A stretch of 15,057 nucleotides of DNA from Lachnospiraceae bacterium (GCA_900772845.1 CAAGSD010000073.1:1-15057), one strand, 5' to 3'; positions 7,016-14,226 are shown, counted from the stretch's first letter. A program made the numbers and translations. The notes: generated by a model from the sequence alone, not told the origin.

Positions 7016-7043
7016 TGCAGTCCATGAATAGCGTCGGACTGCA
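7016..7043 (-). promoter_or_regulatory. Intercistronic hairpin between ATPase and permease genes
   Basis: TGCAGTCC (7016-7023) and GGACTGCA (7036-7043) form a perfect 8-bp stem with a 12-nt loop within the 62-nt gap. No T-run follows on the minus strand, so full termination is unlikely. Such hairpins commonly act as processing or stability elements; the role here is inferred. Confidence 0.6.
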
Positions 7044-7058
7044 AAATCGGATAAAATA

Positions 7059-8165
7059 TTAGAAACGGATGCGTTCTTCGGTGTCGGTGCAAAAGAGGAA
7101 TACTTTTGCGGGTTTTAAGGCGAAATGCACTTTTCCGGTGGGAAGAGATTTCCCTTCGTCCGCATCAATGATGGAACGGATGGTAACGTTCTGGGACTTC
7201 TCATGGGTGGAAACAATGCTCACATCCCGGCCCATGACTTCCAGACGCACCAGATCGCAGGAGAGCGGTCCGTCCTCTTTTAAGATGAAGCCTTCCGGTC
7301 GGATGCCGACATGCACGGGCTGATCCACTACTCCGGGAGTGGACAGGACAGCCTCGGAGCCGATGTATAACTGCTCCTTTTTTACCTCACCGGAAAATAC
7401 GTTAATGGGAGGCGTGCCGAGGAACTTTGCAACGAACAGATTCACGGGATCATCGTATACGTTCTGGGGTTTGCCGATCTGCTGTACGATACCGTCCTTC
7501 ATCACGACGATCATATCGGAGATGCTCATGGCTTCGTCCTGATCGTGGGTAACGAAGATGGTGGTGATCTGCGTCTCCTGCTGGATCCGGCGGATCTCTT
7601 CTCTGGTCTGGAGACGGAGTCTGGCATCCAGATTGGAGAGAGGCTCGTCCAAAAGAAGAACACGAGGCAGCTTGACTAAGGCTCTGGCGATGGCAACACG
7701 CTGCTGCTGACCGCCGGAGAGTTCATTGGGCTTGCGCTCTAACAGGTGATCGATCTGCACCAGCTTTGCTGCTTCCAGCACGCGTTTATGCATCTCTTCT
7801 TTGGAAAGCTTGTCGGCACCCTTCAGGTTCTCTAAGGGGAACTGAATATTTTTCTCCACAGTGAGGTGGGGGTAGAGGGCATAGTTCTGGAACACCATGC
7901 CGACACCACGGTTCTCGGGCGGAAGTCCGGTGACATCATCTTCGCCGAAAAAGATCTTGCCCTCAGTGGGCTTCAGCAGACCGCAGATCAGATTCAGGGC
8001 AGTACTTTTGCCACAGCCGGAGGGACCTAAGAGTCCGATCAACTTGCCGTCGGGGATCTCGAAGTCGAAGTCATTCACGGCAATGACATCCTCACGGTTC
8101 TTCCTGCTGCGGACAGGACCGCGTGCGGGGAATTTCTTGGTCAGATGCTGTAATACGATTTTCAT
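7059..8165 (-). CDS. Sugar ABC transporter ATPase, MalK/MsmK/UgpC family
   Basis: A 368-residue ATPase that powers CUT1 sugar import at the cytoplasmic face. Visible motifs: Walker A GPSGCGKST (47-55), Q-loop Q93 in QNYALYPH, signature LSGGQQQ (149-155), Walker B LLLDEP (170-175), D-loop SNLDAR and switch histidine H207 (VTHD). After about 235 comes the TOBE-type regulatory domain with FLGTPPINVF and HVGIRPEG. An extra charged stretch of about 14 residues (roughly 14-27, RGPVRSRKNRED) lies between the first strand and the aromatic A-loop region, which is longer than usual. AAAGGAAA upstream supports the start at 8165. It is the first gene of the four-gene transporter block. Such ATPases often serve several importers. 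Confidence 0.95.
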   Translation of the reverse strand: MKIVLQHLTKKFPARGPVRSRKNREDVIAVNDFDFEIPDGKLIGLLGPSGCGKSTALNLICGLLKPTEGKIFFGEDDVTGLPPENRGVGMVFQNYALYPHLTVEKNIQFPLENLKGADKLSKEEMHKRVLEAAKLVQIDHLLERKPNELSGGQQQRVAIARALVKLPRVLLLDEPLSNLDARLRLQTREEIRRIQQETQITTIFVTHDQDEAMSISDMIVVMKDGIVQQIGKPQNVYDDPVNLFVAKFLGTPPINVFSGEVKKEQLYIGSEAVLSTPGVVDQPVHVGIRPEGFILKEDGPLSCDLVRLEVMGRDVSIVSTHEKSQNVTIRSIIDADEGKSLPTGKVHFALKPAKVFLFCTDTEERIRF

Positions 8166-8264
8166 GTGTATATTTCCTTTCTTATGATGATAATGAATTC
8201 AAAATAAGTCGAACAGTTCAGGCCGCACCATTCGCAAAGCTGCGTTATCACGCTGTTGCGTCAG

Positions 8265-8344
8265 ATCCCATAGGAATCTTTCAAAATCCCACAGCGATTT
8301 GTAGCAAATGGATCTAAATCCCATAGGAGTCCTTCAAATCGCTG
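8265..8344 (-). repeat. Duplicated 3' end of FRG gene plus flanking inverted repeat
   Basis: The last codons and stop region of the FRG gene (8318-8340) recur with few changes 53 nt downstream (8265-8288): both read ATCCCATAGGA followed by a TTCAAA core on the plus strand. In addition CAGCGATTTG (8292-8301) and CAAATCGCTG (8335-8344) are perfect 10-bp inverted arms around the stop codon. No T-run follows. The rest of the 148-nt gap to the ATPase gene shows no clear promoter. Confidence 0.6.
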
Positions 8345-9063
8345 GATATATGATCCAAATCAGGGTATACAAAGCTCTCGGAGATGCCGAATACCCGAAG
8401 GCTCTCAATAAAGTATTGTTTCCGCCCGGAGGGAATAATGATCTTATACAGCATATTTTCATCGCAGATATCTTCCAGACGTTCCAGAGAGTTATGTACG
8501 GTGAAGTTGGAGTACTGGGAGTACATGCGGAGGTTGTTCTCCGTGGAGCTGCAGGCCAGGATCTTGTTTTTCAATTCCGGATTGTGGTGGTTGTGTTTGA
8601 AGGCAGGCAGCAGCATTTCCTGTGTGGTGTCCGCATCAATGGGATAGATGCAGTTGCCGAAGCCTTCCTTCTCGTTCAACAGACCCGGTGTCAGTACCCA
8701 GACGCAGGCATCGGTGTCCGGAGTCTCCCGGTAAGTCTCCGTGGCGAAAAATACGGCGATCAGGGGAGACTGGGTCCAGTCTAACATTCTCGTGGGCAGA
8801 CCGTAGTGCTGCATCAGGGAGACCCAGCCGGCGTAATTGTGCTTGTCGGGAGGATTGTCCAGGATCTGTCTCGCCCGGATATAGAAATCATTGGCAATAT
8901 AGCGTTCGGAGTCCAGTCTTTTCTGGCTTCGCTGGATGGAAGGGATCAGAGTCAGATCCGCATTCTCTTCCCCGCGGAACCAGAGGCGGACGCCGTGCTT
9001 TTGGCGTAATGTACTGACGAACTGCAGGAGTTCATCGATGGTGCTTACTTTTTGTGTTAACAT
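8314..9063 (-). CDS. FRG-domain protein
   Basis: A 249-residue soluble protein with the family-naming motif WFRGEE at 28-33, a PSI-R-type strand (LTLIPSIQRS, 38-46), a helix with DFYIRAR, and the most conserved block LMQHYGLPTRMLDWTQSPL at 83-101 followed by AVFFAT. These match the FRG domain in order and spacing. Biochemical activity of FRG proteins is not established; they occur in both ordinary chromosomal and defence or mobile contexts. The C-terminal half (about 120-249) is not recognised. GAGG six bases before ATG supports the start. It is transcribed from a strong promoter divergent from the GH13 gene, and the transporter ATPase follows in the same direction after 148 nt, so read-through into the importer is possible. 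Confidence 0.85.
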   Translation of the reverse strand: MLTQKVSTIDELLQFVSTLRQKHGVRLWFRGEENADLTLIPSIQRSQKRLDSERYIANDFYIRARQILDNPPDKHNYAGWVSLMQHYGLPTRMLDWTQSPLIAVFFATETYRETPDTDACVWVLTPGLLNEKEGFGNCIYPIDADTTQEMLLPAFKHNHHNPELKNKILACSSTENNLRMYSQYSNFTVHNSLERLEDICDENMLYKIIIPSGRKQYFIESLRVFGISESFVYPDLDHISSDLKDSYGI

Positions 9064-9113
9064 GATAGACCTCGTTCTTATTTTATCTTAGTTGGATGCC
9101 TACGGATTGTTTT

Positions 9114-9182
9114 GTGCTACGCACTCTCACTTCTACGCTCCGCTTCGATCCGTGCTAAACATGTGCCACTGGCACATAGCAC
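9114..9182. repeat. Compound hairpin element in the FRG leader
   Basis: ATGTGCCA (9161-9168) and TGGCACAT (9170-9177) are a perfect dyad around one C. They are flanked by GTGCT (9152-9156) and AGCAC (9178-9182), giving a 12-bp interrupted stem. GTGC/GCAC at 9114-9124 adds a third small dyad. The element falls within the first part of the predicted FRG transcript. It could be an operator, a leader structure, or a copy of an interspersed Lachnospiraceae repeat. Confidence 0.6.
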
Positions 9183-9196
9183 CCTGGCATCATTTT

Positions 9197-9225
9197 ATTA
9201 TAGATGGTTTTTCGTAGTTGTACAA
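9197..9225 (-). promoter_or_regulatory. Promoter of the FRG gene
   Basis: On the minus strand, -35 TTGTAC (9220-9225), 17-nt spacer, and a perfect -10 TATAAT (9197-9202). The predicted start is near 9190, leaving a leader of about 125 nt. The -35 overlaps that of the opposite GH13 promoter. Confidence 0.8.
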
Positions 9226-9246
9226 GTATCCATTCTGTGGTATGGT
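9218..9246 (+). promoter_or_regulatory. Promoter of the GH13 gene
   Basis: On the plus strand, -35 TTGTAC (9218-9223), 17-nt spacer, and -10 TATGGT (9241-9246). The weaker -10 compared with the divergent FRG promoter fits a regulated gene. Transcription should begin near 9253. Confidence 0.7.
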
Positions 9247-9260
9247 AAAAGAAAGCAACG

Positions 9261-9273
9261 GAAAACGTTTTTT
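9261..9273. promoter_or_regulatory. Candidate LacI/CcpA-type operator
   Basis: The palindrome AAAACGTTTT (9262-9271), with a central CpG as in LacI-family and CcpA cre sites, lies about 10-20 nt after the predicted GH13 transcription start. Bound protein there would block the transcript. The LacI-family regulator at 11100-12125 or CcpA are the obvious candidates; the sequence alone cannot choose. Confidence 0.5.
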
Positions 9274-9308
9274 ATAATAAAAATAGAGCATACAGGAAGG
9301 AGTACACT

Positions 9309-10847
9309 ATGGCAAAATGGCTCGATAATGCAATCTTTTATGAAATTTATCCCCAGTCTTTTCTGGATACCAATGGTGACGGTATCGGCGATTTTCAGGG
9401 TATCATAGAAAAACTGGATTATATTAAGGAACTGGGATGCAATGCAATCTGGATGAACCCCTGTTTTGCATCACCCTTCGGAGACGCAGGCTATGATGTG
9501 GCGGACTACTATCAGGCAGCTCCCAGATACGGCACCAATGCGGATCTGAAGCGTCTGTTTCACGAAGTACACAAGCGGGACATGCATATCCTGTTAGACC
9601 TGGTGCCGGGACATACCTCCGTGGCACATCCCTGGTTCAAGGAGTCCTGTAAGGCAGACCGCAATGAATTTACCGACCGCTACATCTGGACCGACAGCAC
9701 CTGGGGACAGCTGGAGAACATGGGAAGTCTGTGCGGTATCTCCGAGAGAGAGGGCTCTGTGATCGTGAACTTTTTCGCACACCAGCCGGCACTCAATTAC
9801 GGATTTTATAAAAAGACACAGGACTGGCAGCAGGATCCCGATGATCCGGGGCCTAAGGCAACGCTTGCAGAGATGGAAAATGTCATGCGGTTCTGGATCG
9901 GCATGGGCTGTGACGGCTTCCGTGTGGATATGGCAGGTTCTCTGGTGAAAAACGATGAGGACGGCAAGGGAAACATTGCTCTGTGGAGAAAGGTAAGAGC
10001 GTTCCTGGATGCAGAGTTCCCCGAGGCAGTGCTGGTATCCGAATGGGGAGAACCGGACAAGTCCCTGCAGGGCGGCTTCCATATGGACTTTTTACTTCAT
10101 TTCGGACCGTCTCATTATAATGATCTGTTCCGCTGCGAGGAGCCTTTCTTCTCCGGAAGAGGTAAGGGTGATGTGGCAGCCTTCGTAGAGAAATACAAGG
10201 AAAATTATGAAAAGGCACAGCGTAAGGGACTGATCTGTATTCCCTCCGGCAATCACGATATGGATCGTCTGGCGAGAAGCATTCATGGGGAGGAGTTAAA
10301 GGTGGCATTTGCATTCCTCCTGTCCATGCCCGGTGCACCTTTCCTATATTATGGTGATGAGATCGGCATGCGCTATGTGGAAAATCTGCACTCCGTAGAG
10401 GGCGGTTACGGACGTACCGGTTCCCGCTCGCCCATGCAGTGGGATCATACCACCAACGCCGGTTTCAGTGCGGCACCGAAGGAAAAGCTCTATGTAAAAC
10501 AGGACGAAGCCACCGACCGTCCCACGGTGGAAGCGCAGATGGCAGATCCCGATTCCCTGTACCATGAGATCCGGAAGCTGATTGATATCCGTCAGGCACA
10601 CAGTGCCTTGCAGAGCCGCGGAGAGATCGAGTTCGTTTATGCCGAGGCTGACCAGTATCCGTTGGCCTACCTGCGCAGTGATGATAACGAGAACATTCTG
10701 GTGATCATCAATCCGGCGGACAGAGAGGTCGGCTTCGATGGAGACTATGCGGTGAAGGAAGCAGTGTATACCTTCGGCGGGGAAGCTGTATTTGCAGGCG
10801 GAAAGGTTACCGTGCCTGCGGGCAGTGCGGGATTTTATCTGCTGTAG
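9309..10847 (+). CDS. Cytoplasmic GH13 alpha-glucosidase/alpha-amylase family enzyme
   Basis: A 512-residue glycoside hydrolase family 13 protein without a signal peptide, so it acts in the cytoplasm on imported sugar. It begins WLDNAIFYEIYPQSF, as oligo-1,6-glucosidase-like enzymes do, and carries a DTNGDGIGD loop (20-28) of the Ca-binding type. The four conserved GH13 regions are present: I, DLVPGHTS (97-104); II, GFRVDMAG with nucleophile D207 and R205; III, SEWGEP with acid/base E245; IV, IPSGNHD with N315, H316 and D317. Region I has Gly where most members have Asn. A C-terminal beta-domain begins at about 440. AGGAAGG lies upstream of ATG. It probably hydrolyses alpha-1,4 or alpha-1,6 linked glucosides; a transglycosylase or phosphorylase activity cannot be excluded. 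Confidence 0.92.
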   Translation: MAKWLDNAIFYEIYPQSFLDTNGDGIGDFQGIIEKLDYIKELGCNAIWMNPCFASPFGDAGYDVADYYQAAPRYGTNADLKRLFHEVHKRDMHILLDLVPGHTSVAHPWFKESCKADRNEFTDRYIWTDSTWGQLENMGSLCGISEREGSVIVNFFAHQPALNYGFYKKTQDWQQDPDDPGPKATLAEMENVMRFWIGMGCDGFRVDMAGSLVKNDEDGKGNIALWRKVRAFLDAEFPEAVLVSEWGEPDKSLQGGFHMDFLLHFGPSHYNDLFRCEEPFFSGRGKGDVAAFVEKYKENYEKAQRKGLICIPSGNHDMDRLARSIHGEELKVAFAFLLSMPGAPFLYYGDEIGMRYVENLHSVEGGYGRTGSRSPMQWDHTTNAGFSAAPKEKLYVKQDEATDRPTVEAQMADPDSLYHEIRKLIDIRQAHSALQSRGEIEFVYAEADQYPLAYLRSDDNENILVIINPADREVGFDGDYAVKEAVYTFGGEAVFAGGKVTVPAGSAGFYLL

Positions 10848-10919
10848 TTTCCCGAACGTAATGGAAAGAAAACAAGCGGGATAAGAAGCCTATCAGCAAG
10901 AAGAAAATCGCTATGACTC

Positions 10920-10960
10920 AAACGGGAGAGAATCCATTAAAAGGTTTCTGTCCCGTTTTT
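10920..10960 (+). terminator. Intrinsic terminator of the GH13 gene
   Basis: AAACGGGA (10920-10927) pairs with TCCCGTTT (10951-10958), extended inward by the nearly complementary AGAATCC and GGTTTCT. The stem runs into a TTTTT tract. It lies about 70 nt after the stop codon and separates the GH13 gene from the regulator. Confidence 0.85.
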
Positions 10961-11011
10961 GTGTATACAAAGTATAAAAATCACTAAAAAATCTAACAAA
11001 AATTTGGCTGT

Positions 11012-11057
11012 GGTTATGCGCTTAACCTTTGATGTTTACAGATATTTGTAATACCAT
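11012..11057 (+). promoter_or_regulatory. Candidate operator and promoter of the LacI-family gene
   Basis: GGTTATGCGCTTAACC (11012-11027) is a 16-bp dyad with one central mismatched pair and a GCGC core, the style of LacI-family operators. Directly after it lies TTGATG (11029-11034), 17 nt, TACCAT (11052-11057), a moderate promoter match. The arrangement suggests autoregulation. The rest of the gap 10961-11011 is AT-rich with no other clear signal. Confidence 0.5.
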
Positions 11058-11099
11058 AGCAGTAGAGGTAAAAGGGGAAAACAAAAGGAGGAAATGACA

Positions 11100-12125
11100 A
11101 TGGATGAAAATAAGGTCCGGATCGCCGATGTGGCGGAAGAACTGGGATTAAGCACGGCAACAGTCTCCAATGTGCTTCATGGCAAGACGCACAAAATGTC
11201 GGAAGCGACTATAAAACGTGTGGAACAGAAGCTGGAGGAGACGGGCTACATTCCGAATATGGCGGGAATATTGCTGGCACGGAATAATTCACGGATCATT
11301 GGCGTAGTGGTCAATGATGGAGAAAAATATGAGGGGAGAGTGCTGGAGGATGGCTTTATTATGGCTTCCTTGAACGCACTTTCCAGAGAGATGAACCGCA
11401 AGGGCTATTTTCTCATGGTCAAGACTACGGCGGACATCCGGGAGATCCCGGCATTTGCCTCCATGTGGAATATGGACGGACTGATCCTGATGGGGTTCTG
11501 CGGAGCGGATTATGAGGCATTACGGGCGCATTCCCGGATCTCGTTTGTGGTCTACGACGGCTATCTGGAGGATACGCCCGGAATCGTGAATCTGGTGATC
11601 GACCATTACGATGGCGGGTATCAGGCAGGGCAATATTATAAAAAGCTGGGGCATACGAAGGCACTGTGTCTTGCGGATAATGAGATCTGCATGGACAAAG
11701 AGCGCATGGACGGTTTTACGGCGGCATTTGCACCCGGGGAAGTGACCAGGTGGAGGATCCCCATGCTTGCGAAGGAGCGGAGAGTCTTTTATGAAGAACG
11801 GGAAGAAGCATTAAGACGATCCGGGATCACGGCGGTATTTGTGGTGTCGGATTATTATGCACTGGATTTCCTGCGGTTCGTGCAGGAAAAAGGTTGGAAG
11901 GTGCCGGAGGATATTCAGGTCATTGGGTTTGATGATAATGCTGCCAGCAGAGAGTCTGTTCCGGCACTGACCACCATCCATCAGGAAGCGGCACTGCGGG
12001 CACAGAAGGCCATTGCCTGCATTGAAGCTATGCGGGATCATGCGGACTGTGAGAGCCGGATCCTGCTACCGGTGGAACTGATCGCCAGAGAAAGTACGAG
12101 GGAAGTGCCATGTCACAGTTTATGA
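11100..12125 (+). CDS. LacI-family transcriptional regulator
   Basis: A 341-residue repressor-type protein. The N-terminal helix-turn-helix is at 6-27 (VRIADVAEELGLSTATVSNV), followed by the hinge segment ETGYIPNMAG and a periplasmic-binding-protein-like sensor domain beginning RIIGVVV. The late motif VIGFDDNAASRESVPALTTI is the family's standard C-terminal signature. The usual ARSL hinge residues read AGILLARNNS, a mild variant. ATG 11100 is preferred to 11094 because AGGAGG (11086-11091) is then eight bases away instead of two. Placed after the GH13 gene, it is the likely sugar-responsive controller of this locus. It overlaps the exporter gene by 16 nt. Confidence 0.93.
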   Translation: MDENKVRIADVAEELGLSTATVSNVLHGKTHKMSEATIKRVEQKLEETGYIPNMAGILLARNNSRIIGVVVNDGEKYEGRVLEDGFIMASLNALSREMNRKGYFLMVKTTADIREIPAFASMWNMDGLILMGFCGADYEALRAHSRISFVVYDGYLEDTPGIVNLVIDHYDGGYQAGQYYKKLGHTKALCLADNEICMDKERMDGFTAAFAPGEVTRWRIPMLAKERRVFYEEREEALRRSGITAVFVVSDYYALDFLRFVQEKGWKVPEDIQVIGFDDNAASRESVPALTTIHQEAALRAQKAIACIEAMRDHADCESRILLPVELIARESTREVPCHSL

Positions 12126-13441
12126 GATCCATGTGTAAAATAGCGATTCCCGTCACACTACAGAGCATGCTGCAGGCATCCTTTTCCATTGTGGACCAGC
12201 TGATGATCGGACAGCTTGGTGAGACGAATATTGCAGCGGTGGGAATCTGCGGAAATTATTCCATGTTGGTATCTGTATTGTTCAGCGCAGTGGGAGCTGT
12301 GGCGGGAATACTGATCGCCCAGTTTCTGGGAGCGGAGGACAGACGGGAAGCCTGGAGCAGCTTTACGGTCAGTATGGTACTGTGCGGTATGATCGCAATT
12401 TTGTTTTGTGCGGCATCGTTTTTAGCGCCGGCAGGAATCCTTGGGCTGTACACGAAGGATACGCTGATCCTTGGAGCCGGCTGTGGCTATCTTCGCCTGA
12501 TCGGAATCACTTTTCTGCCCATGGGCGTCAGTACGATCCTGTCGGTATGGCTCAGATGCCGGGAGCACGCCACAGCAACGCTGGTGGCATCTTTATGTGC
12601 GGTAGTGGTCAACACAGTGGGAAATTATATTCTGATCTTTGGAAAAATGGGAGCACCCGCACTGGGGATCACAGGTGCCGGAATAGCCACGCTGACATCA
12701 CAGCTGCTGAATCTGTTGATCCTTGCGGCCTGCTTTATCGGATGCCTGCACAAGGATGCAGACCGGATGCAGCTGTCCCTGCATTTTGATAAATTGAACA
12801 AAAAAGAATATCTGCTCATGATCTGCCCTATCCTGATCAGTGAATTCCTGTGGAGTCTGGGTCAGAACGTGGAGTCGGCAGTGTATGGGCATCTGGGGAC
12901 ACAGAATCTTGCTGCTTATACCCTGACCTGCCCGGTGCAGGGGCTGATGGTGGGAGCACTCAGCGGTCTGTCCGCAGCAGCCGGAGTCCTGATCGGTAAA
13001 AGACTGGGGAAAAAAGAATACGATGCCGCTTATGAAGAGTCCGGAAAAATAATGAAAGCAGGTCTTCTGGGAGCAGTGGTAGTATCCGGTGTCCTGATGC
13101 TTTTCTCCGGAAGCTATGTCAGTTTCTACCGGGTGGATACGGCAGTACAGGAGCTGGGACAGTCCCTTTTGTTCGTCTTCGCACTATATGCACCGGTGAA
13201 GATCGAGAACATGATACTGGGCGGCGGAATCCTCAAAAGCGGCGGAGATACGAAGACCGTGATGCTGATCGATATTGTGGGGACCTGGGGGATGGGAATC
13301 CCGTTGTGCTTCGCAGGTGCTTACCTGTTACAGTGGGGGATCGTCGGAGTGTATGCGCTGCTTACTTCGGAGGAGATTCTGCGGCTTGTGATCTCACTTA
13401 TTATTTTCCGGAAAAAGAAGTGGATGATCAGTCTGGCGTAG
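12110..13441 (+). CDS. MATE-family efflux transporter
   Basis: A 443-residue integral membrane protein with about twelve helices arranged as two similar halves. It has the MATE N-lobe signature IVDQLMIGQLG (27-37) and matching C-lobe features (ESAVYGHLGTQNLAAYTLTCP). The family uses Na+ or H+ gradients to export drugs or metabolites; the substrate is not predictable. The start at 12110 has GAGGGA six bases upstream and lies inside the end of the LacI-family gene; an alternative start at 12122 would form an ATGA overlap with its stop. Either way translation is coupled to the regulator, which implies that the regulator may also govern the exporter. No terminator is visible after it. Confidence 0.92.
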   Translation: MSQFMRSMCKIAIPVTLQSMLQASFSIVDQLMIGQLGETNIAAVGICGNYSMLVSVLFSAVGAVAGILIAQFLGAEDRREAWSSFTVSMVLCGMIAILFCAASFLAPAGILGLYTKDTLILGAGCGYLRLIGITFLPMGVSTILSVWLRCREHATATLVASLCAVVVNTVGNYILIFGKMGAPALGITGAGIATLTSQLLNLLILAACFIGCLHKDADRMQLSLHFDKLNKKEYLLMICPILISEFLWSLGQNVESAVYGHLGTQNLAAYTLTCPVQGLMVGALSGLSAAAGVLIGKRLGKKEYDAAYEESGKIMKAGLLGAVVVSGVLMLFSGSYVSFYRVDTAVQELGQSLLFVFALYAPVKIENMILGGGILKSGGDTKTVMLIDIVGTWGMGIPLCFAGAYLLQWGIVGVYALLTSEEILRLVISLIIFRKKKWMISLA

Positions 13442-13463
13442 CGGAGGAGCTTTCGAAAAATTA

Positions 13464-13493
13464 TTGCGGTATCTCTAAAAAAAATGGTACAAT
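13464..13493 (+). promoter_or_regulatory. Promoter of queH
   Basis: -35 TTGCGG (13464-13469), 18-nt spacer rich in A, -10 TACAAT (13488-13493). Transcription would begin near 13500, at the left arm of the leader hairpin. Confidence 0.65.
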
Positions 13494-13497
13494 GAGC

Positions 13498-13520
13498 GCG
13501 GGAACACAAGGTGTTTCCGC
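13498..13520 (+). promoter_or_regulatory. Strong hairpin at the 5' end of the queH transcript
   Basis: GCGGGAACAC (13498-13507) pairs with GTGTTTCCGC (13511-13520) through a 3-nt loop, with one G-U pair. No T-run follows, so it is not a terminator for the exporter gene upstream. It may protect the message or be part of a binding site. It does not have the layout of a preQ1 riboswitch. Confidence 0.6.
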
Positions 13521-13556
13521 AATGTAATGCTAGAGTATACATGAAAAGAGAACCGT

Positions 13557-14219
13557 ATGAATCAGGTAAATTATCAGAAAGAATTAGAGAAAATTTTAAA
13601 TACCTTACAGGAGAAGGGCGAGGCAGTGCCGGATCACCGGCCGCCCCGCCTGTTTCTGCATAGCTGCTGTGCCCCGTGCAGCAGTTATTGTCTGGAATAT
13701 CTGTGCCGTTATTTTTTGATCACGGTATTTTATTATAATCCCAACATTTCCTTTTCGGAAGAATACAGAAAGCGTGTAGCGGAGCAGAAACGCCTGATCG
13801 CAGCTTATAATAAAGAAGAAAAGGGCTGGCCCATCGATATCGTGGAGGGAGATTATGAACCGGAGCGTTTTTATGAGATGGCGAAAGGTTATGAGAACTG
13901 TCCCGAAGGTGGAGAACGGTGCTTGCGCTGCTTCGACCTGCGGCTGCGCAGGACTGTGGAGCTGGCGGCAGCTGGCGGCTATGATTATTTCGCCACGACC
14001 CTGACCATCAGCCCTCTGAAAAATGCGGCGAAGATCAACGAGATCGGACAGGCACTGTCCGGGGAATATGGTATCCCCTGGCTGCCCTCGGATTTCAAGA
14101 AAAAGAACGGATATAAGAGATCCATCGAACTGTCCGCAGAGTATGAGCTATACCGGCAGAATTACTGCGGCTGCGCCTTTTCCAAGGCGGAGCGGGAAGC
14201 ACAGATTATAAATGAGTAA
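13557..14219 (+). CDS. queH: Epoxyqueuosine reductase QueH
   Basis: A 220-residue protein of the QueH (former DUF208) family, which reduces epoxyqueuosine to queuosine in tRNA, the last step of Q biosynthesis, as a non-homologous replacement for cobalamin-dependent QueG. Visible family motifs are the vicinal cysteines in LHSCCAPCSSY (C37, C38, C41), the CLRC pair (C122, C125) within GGERCLRCFDLRLRRT, the ATTLTISPLKN segment, and YCGC (C204, C206). These Cys residues hold the iron-sulfur and iron centre in the characterised homologue. Length is normal. The start has AAAGAG about seven bases upstream. It has its own promoter and precedes argS, which has a separate promoter, so it is probably monocistronic. 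Confidence 0.93.
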   Translation: MNQVNYQKELEKILNTLQEKGEAVPDHRPPRLFLHSCCAPCSSYCLEYLCRYFLITVFYYNPNISFSEEYRKRVAEQKRLIAAYNKEEKGWPIDIVEGDYEPERFYEMAKGYENCPEGGERCLRCFDLRLRRTVELAAAGGYDYFATTLTISPLKNAAKINEIGQALSGEYGIPWLPSDFKKKNGYKRSIELSAEYELYRQNYCGCAFSKAEREAQIINE

Positions 14220-14226
14220 TTGCGTC

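Noticed and set aside
8308..8784. 158-codon plus-strand frame opposite the FRG gene
   Set aside because: It is antisense to conserved FRG motifs and has no promoter, ribosome site or family resemblance.
8314..9063. Anti-phage defence system built around the FRG protein
   Set aside because: No partner such as a methylase, helicase, reverse transcriptase or toxin lies nearby; the neighbours are sugar-uptake genes.
9594..10082. 162-codon minus-strand frame inside the GH13 gene
   Set aside because: The GH13 frame carries all four conserved regions; the opposite frame is low-complexity and Cys/His-rich without a family match.
13498..13520. Terminator of the MATE gene
   Set aside because: No T-run follows the hairpin, and it lies after the queH promoter -10.
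13498..13556. preQ1 riboswitch ahead of queH
   Set aside because: The hairpin has a 3-nt loop and no A-rich tail able to form the preQ1 pseudoknot.
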